Shown piece after piece: positions 60,000 to 64,000 of a stretch of DNA of 64,000 nt. The notes beneath the pieces were generated by a model. It made no database searches, was not told the origin of the DNA, and was given only the letters and a program-made list of their open reading frames with translations. A program made the position numbers and the translations under genes. Each line of letters opens with the position of its first letter. Positions within the stretch are counted from its first letter, which is position 1. Origin of the DNA: Peribacillus sp. Bi96 (GTDB lineage: Bacteria > Bacillota > Bacilli > Bacillales > DSM-1321); contig NZ_CAKKLV010000002.1 of NCBI RefSeq assembly GCF_918698115.1, positions 310,001 through 374,000 on the forward strand. Direction: 5' to 3'.

Positions 60000-61685
60000 A
60001 TGGAAGAAAACAATGGTTGGTTTCAATTAGAAGCAAAATCTCCCTTACCAAGCACAAAGCCCCTAAACAGAACTATATCCAAAAGTCCGTCGGTTCGAGA
60101 GCAAAGCATGCAAAAACAAGATCAGGAAACTGAAAGAACCGATGATCATATATCAGAGTCAGTAATACAGGCTAACGAAAATGATCAACAAAGACCCTTT
60201 GTGCAGGATACTGTAAAAGATGAAACAGGCAAAAGAAATCCCACGAATGACAATATATCAAAATTAAAAATACAGGCTAAGGAAATGATTCCTCAAAAGT
60301 CATCAGTGCAGGATACTGTGAAGGATGAACCGATCAAAAGGAATAGCCCTCCACAATGGGAAGGGGATATACCCGCAGCTTTCCATTCACAGACTGTAGG
60401 TAAAAGAGGTCCCGTTACTGAACAAGACAGTATTTTACATGAAACACTGGAGACTTTTGTCCATGAAAAAATCATAGAAAGGCCGGTGCACGTCAAAGGC
60501 TTTGGTGCTTTCGGTTACTTTGAGAACATGCATTCCATGGCGGAATATACAAAGCTTAGCTTCTTGCAAACTCCTGGACAGCAGGTTCCAGTCACTGTAA
60601 GGTTTTCGCTTGCCGTTAGCACGAAAGGAACTCCGGATACTTCCCGAAATGTGCGCGGATTTTCCACCAAGTTTTACACGGAAGAAGGAATTTTTGATCT
60701 GATTTGCAACCATATTCCTGTGTTTTCCGTACGTGACGCCATACGTTTTCCAGAGTCCATCAAAGCCTTTTTGCCCTCGCCGAAAAACAATCTGATCGAC
60801 CCCGAACGGTTTTGGAGTTTTGTTGCCAGAGCGCCGGAATCCACTCATTTTGTTGTCAGGCTCTATTCTGACGCAGGCACGGTAAAAAGTTTGCGCCATA
60901 TCCCTGGCCATAGTGTGAACACCTACGTCTGGAGAAACGACCAAGGCGTTCGCCATTATCTGAAATACCACTGGGTTCCTCTTGCTGGCGAGCAGTATAT
61001 AGACAGTAAAGAAGCCGCCAGGTGGAATAGCGAGAATCCCGATATTGCAGGCAAGGATTTGTATGATACCATTGCAGCGGGAAAGACCGTTGAATATGGG
61101 CTTTATGTGCAGCTTATGAATCCTGATGACGAGGCCACTCTTCCCTTTGATCCATTGGATGATACCAAGGTCTGGGATGAACGGCAGTACCCTTTGATAC
61201 CGGTTGGCCGGATGGTATTGAACCGCAATCCGGACAACTATATGGAGCAGGTAGAGAAAGTGGCTTTTTCGCCGTCTAATCTTTTGGAAGGAGCGGAACT
61301 ATCAGACGATAAGATGCTGCAGGGACGCGCAAACATTTACACGGATTCACAGCGTCGGCGGATCGGTCCGGATTTTCGGGGAATACCCGTTAACGATCAG
61401 AAAGACTGGACGCCGGCTTCACTTATAACAAGCGGAGAAGGAAGATATGTAGAGGGTCATCTCGTAAGGTCCGACCTGTCCAAACAGGACGATTTCATAC
61501 AGGCCGGCCAGTATTATCAAACTCTGTCTCCTGCGGGTCAAGAACATCTGGTAAACAACCTTTCCGCCGATCTTGCCGGGATATCCCATGAGACGCGAAG
61601 CATGGTCCTGACCTATCTGAATAATGCGTCAGCGGAACTGGGGGAACGGGTTACCCGGCAAATTGAAAGTCAGTCAAATGAATAA
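60000..61685 (+). CDS. Heme catalase with a repeated N-terminal extension
   Basis: 561 residues from ATG 60000 behind GGGAGG. The core from about residue 120 is a monofunctional catalase that splits H2O2 to water and O2. Catalytic H164 is in RPVHVKGFGAFGYFE, distal N237 in ICNHIPVFSVRD and heme-ligand Y447 in RANIYTDSQRRR. NRNPDNYMEQVEKVAFSPSN is also typical. Residues 48-115 are a low-complexity extension with a 35-residue repeat (VQDTVKDE at 68-75 and 103-110). The core looks more G+C-rich than its neighbours, suggesting transfer or fusion. Confidence 0.9.
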   Translation: MEENNGWFQLEAKSPLPSTKPLNRTISKSPSVREQSMQKQDQETERTDDHISESVIQANENDQQRPFVQDTVKDETGKRNPTNDNISKLKIQAKEMIPQKSSVQDTVKDEPIKRNSPPQWEGDIPAAFHSQTVGKRGPVTEQDSILHETLETFVHEKIIERPVHVKGFGAFGYFENMHSMAEYTKLSFLQTPGQQVPVTVRFSLAVSTKGTPDTSRNVRGFSTKFYTEEGIFDLICNHIPVFSVRDAIRFPESIKAFLPSPKNNLIDPERFWSFVARAPESTHFVVRLYSDAGTVKSLRHIPGHSVNTYVWRNDQGVRHYLKYHWVPLAGEQYIDSKEAARWNSENPDIAGKDLYDTIAAGKTVEYGLYVQLMNPDDEATLPFDPLDDTKVWDERQYPLIPVGRMVLNRNPDNYMEQVEKVAFSPSNLLEGAELSDDKMLQGRANIYTDSQRRRIGPDFRGIPVNDQKDWTPASLITSGEGRYVEGHLVRSDLSKQDDFIQAGQYYQTLSPAGQEHLVNNLSADLAGISHETRSMVLTYLNNASAELGERVTRQIESQSNE

Positions 61686-61725
61686 TTCTTTGGATATCAC
61701 GGTGAATGGTAAAAGGTGACAGGGG

Positions 61726-61753
61726 AGGGTGCTATGATAAAAAATAGCACCCT
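61726..61753 (+). terminator. Terminator after catalase
   Basis: AGGGTGCTAT pairs with ATAGCACCCT; the T-run after it is weak. Confidence 0.55.
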
Positions 61754-61959
61754 ATTCATATGTTTCAACAAAATAATTATCATTCTGCAGGGGTGAATCG
61801 ATCAACACTCGATGTGCAACAGATGACTATCAAAAACTAACTCTACATACGGATATTAAGGTTATTTATTGTACAAAGGAAAGGTAAGTGAAGAAGGGAT
61901 AGAGCTGCTTTATAGAATTTATACAAACCGGATGATTGATGGTGTGGGGGAGGTACTCA

Positions 61960-62250
61960 TTGAAAACAATTCAAAAGATGTATGAGCATGTAAATTGGGC
62001 TAATCCATGCATTCTATATACGTTACAAAATGTTGAGGGTGACAACCAATAGTTGAAAAGATTATTTTCTCATATCCTTTATGCAGAACAAGTATGGGTA
62101 ACTAGATTAAAAGGAATGGACAGTTAACATTGCCTATATGGTCGGAAGGTGATATAGCGATTTGTGTAAAACTTAATTAACAAAATGAAGAAAACTTCAA
62201 AACATTTCTCATTATCCAGCTAACACAGATTTTATTACATTTGTAAGATA
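61960..62250 (+). pseudogene. DinB-family protein, decayed
   Basis: TTG 61960 after GGGGGAGG opens MKTIQKMYEHVNWAN. An in-frame TAG (62050-62052) comes after EGDNQ, then LKRLFSHILYAEQVW and TRLKGMDS, then a frameshift with LPIWSEGDIAICVKL. These match a DinB family protein, with the first His in FSHILYAE. At least two lesions. A 38-codon frame just upstream (61869-61985, containing GIELLYRIYTNRM) is not recognised. Confidence 0.75.
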
Positions 62251-62274
62251 AAATCATAGTAAGTGTTGTACTGC

Positions 62275-62318
62275 AAACAAGCAGATGTACTAATTAGTAC
62301 ATCTGCTTGTTTATTTTT
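62275..62318. terminator. Terminator at the end of the rsbR-like gene
   Basis: AAACAAGCAGATGTACTA pairs with TAGTACATCTGCTTGTTT. The T-run is strong on the plus side and weak on the minus side. Confidence 0.65.
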
Positions 62319-62321
62319 TAT

Positions 62322-63206
62322 TTAACACCCGTTATAATTAAGGTTTTTTAGTGATTGAATCTCATTGAATGCTTGTTGAAGGTTTGCTTTCGAGTTTAAT
62401 TTAGTTAAATTGATTTCGAGGCTCACCATTGTCTGGGCAACCTCTGGACGAATTCCTGTAATTATGGTCTCAACCCCAGTAAGAGTTAAGGCATCAATTA
62501 CTTTAAATAGTTGATCGGCTACCATCGTATCAACAAGCAGAACTCCAGATACGTCAATGATAAGGTGAGATAGCTTTAGTTCATTAGAACGACTAAGTGT
62601 TTCTTCCATAAGTAAATGGGATCTTTCAGTATCTAAATTCCCGATCAACGGCAGTACACCTATACCTTTTGTAAGAGGAATAACCGGCACTGAAAGTTCC
62701 AAAAATGCACTTTTCGCATTTTCCAACGTTTTTTGAAAGGATTTTACATAGGTCAGGCTAAAACTATAAACAGCTCGGTCTAAGAGGGGGTCAAAGATAT
62801 GGATGACGTCAAATACGGTAGATGCAGACATGTTTTTTTCTTTTACTTCTTTCTCAACGGCTTTCCATATATAGGTTCGGTAATAGCTCGTATCTTTTAA
62901 CGCTTCGTCAAGTGGTGCTCCCAGCGTATAAAAGTATTCCCCAGTTTCTTTCCCCCATTGGAATATTTTTTGAAAGGATTTTTCATTGTCAGCATGTTCA
63001 ATTAATGATTCACCGAATAAGCTAATTAAATTACCTCGAATGTCCAAAATATGTGCTTCTATTTGTTGAAACTCCTTTTTTTCCTGTTCGGTCATTTGGA
63101 TTCCAGCCATTCTGTCTGTATGAACAGTGTGGGCAATTTCATGTTTCTTGTCTATAATCATTTTGCCTAACGTTATTAATTCATTGTTCACAAGGGCTTC
63201 CTCCAA
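62322..63206 (-). CDS. rsbR: RsbR-family stressosome protein (STAS domain)
   Basis: 294 residues. The N-terminal 150 form a non-heme globin-like RsbR sensor domain of helices. The C-terminal STAS domain has VPVIPLTKGIGVLPLIGNLDTERS, then LIIDVSGVLLVDTMVADQLF and ITGIRPEVAQTMVSLEI, where RsbR proteins carry the Thr residues phosphorylated by RsbT. Stressosomes release RsbT to start the sigma-B cascade. It is a single gene without rsbS/T/U beside it, as with the scattered RsbR paralogues of B. subtilis. Confidence 0.88.
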   Translation of the reverse strand: MEEALVNNELITLGKMIIDKKHEIAHTVHTDRMAGIQMTEQEKKEFQQIEAHILDIRGNLISLFGESLIEHADNEKSFQKIFQWGKETGEYFYTLGAPLDEALKDTSYYRTYIWKAVEKEVKEKNMSASTVFDVIHIFDPLLDRAVYSFSLTYVKSFQKTLENAKSAFLELSVPVIPLTKGIGVLPLIGNLDTERSHLLMEETLSRSNELKLSHLIIDVSGVLLVDTMVADQLFKVIDALTLTGVETIITGIRPEVAQTMVSLEINLTKLNSKANLQQAFNEIQSLKNLNYNGC

Positions 63207-63705
63207 CCAATAATATAGATTACTTTTTTTACCTGCTCTTTATAATATAGTCTGTACCCCCTTTAATGAAAAGAAAAACTTTAGCGTTAGTGGGATAGAA
63301 TAAGTAAGATCATTATCGCTTGTTAACTTATTAATAGTAAATTTTAATTGTCCTATATGCCATTCATTAATGTTTAGCAATAAAACAGTGAAACCGTGGG
63401 AAAAGGACCTCATGAAACGGTAGTGAAGCGGCTGAAAGCGGAAAATAAACCAAAGGAGATTGAGAGGTTCTCTATGTCGAAAGTTAAGGATATCAACTTA
63501 AAGGTAAACAGCAATAGAAGCCTATTTACTTGGAATGCTGCATCCCTAACCCGTTATATGATTGACAGCCTCTTTATTTTTGTTAAATTTAATCATGAAT
63601 TTTTTTGTTCATTTAACCTAAACATAAAATAGTTTACACACACACATTTCGTATTCTTTCTTTTCGAATGATTATTAGACATTACCTAAAAGGTGGAGTG
63701 AAAAA
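63207..63705. other. Intergenic region, 500 bases
   Basis: An open frame at 63396-63632 has no recognised family. Its first part (GPHETVVKRLKAENKPKEIER) looks protein-like and may be a relic. Nothing else is seen. Confidence 0.35.
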
Positions 63706-64000
63706 GTGGAAAATCAAATTACTTACCTTCTAGAGCATTATGGGTACTTCGGAATAATATTTGCTTTAATCGGAGGTATTGTAGGACTTCCTATACCCGA
63801 CGAGGTTCTCCTTACATATATTGGTTATAATGTATTTCAAGGTGAATTATCTTACTTAATTTCAATAGTAAGTGCCTTTGTAGGAGCAACTGTGGGGATT
63901 TCGCTTAGCTACTTCATTGGTTATAAATTTGGGCTGCCTTTATTAGAAAAGTTTGGACCCAAAATTCACATTACCGAACAAAAAATTAATAGAACAAAGA
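63706..64000 (+). CDS. DedA-family membrane protein, N-terminal part
   Basis: 98 residues to the window edge from GTG 63706, a few bases after AGGTGGAG. GGIVGLPIPDEVLL is the DedA N-terminal motif (G-x-P-x-P-x-E), and GATVGISLSYFIGYKFG is the conserved G-x-x-x-G-x-x-x-G-Y region. DedA proteins are lipid flippases/scramblases that recycle carrier and membrane lipids. The C-terminal part is outside the window. Confidence 0.9.
   Translation, partial: MENQITYLLEHYGYFGIIFALIGGIVGLPIPDEVLLTYIGYNVFQGELSYLISIVSAFVGATVGISLSYFIGYKFGLPLLEKFGPKIHITEQKINRTK

Noticed and set aside
63396-63632. 78-codon ORF
   Set aside because: There is no recognised domain, and the second half is typical of non-coding A/T-rich DNA; kept only as a possible relic.

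Overview
The window reads as chromosome of a low-GC, spore-forming Bacillaceae. The reasons are strong AGGAGG-type ribosome binding sites, frequent TTG and GTG starts, Bacillus-type TnrA, IseA, YkuK and RsbR proteins, and degraded IS1182-type elements. A Peribacillus/Bacillus simplex-like host fits best, but that is inference.

Layout. 1-1.4 kb: tail of a tyrosine recombinase, a DinB-like protein and an effector-binding protein. 1.6-5.4 kb: a glutarate catabolic locus (GntR regulator, L-2-hydroxyglutarate oxidase lhgO, DUF3870 protein, glutarate 2-hydroxylase glaH) with repeated operator boxes and a structured leader before glaH. 5.4-11.5 kb: single metabolic genes (uracil-DNA-glycosylase-like protein, FAD amine/amino-acid oxidase, metallo-beta-lactamase-fold hydrolase, glycerate kinase). 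11.8-13 kb: a broken IS1182 copy and a palindromic repeat. 13-21.7 kb: a PadR/HAAS membrane pair, iseA with two WalR boxes, a yybP-ykoY (Mn2+) riboswitch ahead of a Spo0M-like gene and an MscS channel, an MFS pump, a divergent MurE paralogue and ykuK. 22.3-32.7 kb: a full assimilatory nitrate/nitrite locus (transporter, nasB, nasC, SUMT, tnrA, nasD, nasE) with TnrA boxes. 32.8-33.7 kb: a second broken IS1182 copy. 34-38 kb: secreted beta-amylase, OsmC protein, small unknown genes and another DinB-like protein.

38.2-50.3 kb is the most system-like part. It holds a histidine kinase with an extracytoplasmic solute-binding sensor, a sigma-54-dependent response regulator, a -24/-12 promoter, a TAXI-type binding lipoprotein, a PotABCD-type ABC importer, an Asp/Glu-racemase-like enzyme on the other strand, and the two-subunit oxidase glcD-glcF. 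I infer a sigma-54-controlled uptake and oxidation module for a small organic acid, perhaps glycolate or another 2-hydroxy acid.

50.6-64 kb is patchier and decaying. It has a HEAT-repeat protein, a ruined xdhC next to a C-terminally truncated xanthine dehydrogenase subunit, a methyltransferase, a 46-residue zinc-ribbon protein, an M42 peptidase fragment beside a palindromic repeat, a GntR/EamA pair with a near-perfect palindromic operator, a GH4 glycosidase fragment, a heme catalase with a repeated N-terminal extension, a DinB pseudogene, an RsbR-type stressosome protein and the start of a DedA protein. No tRNA, rRNA or CRISPR array was seen.
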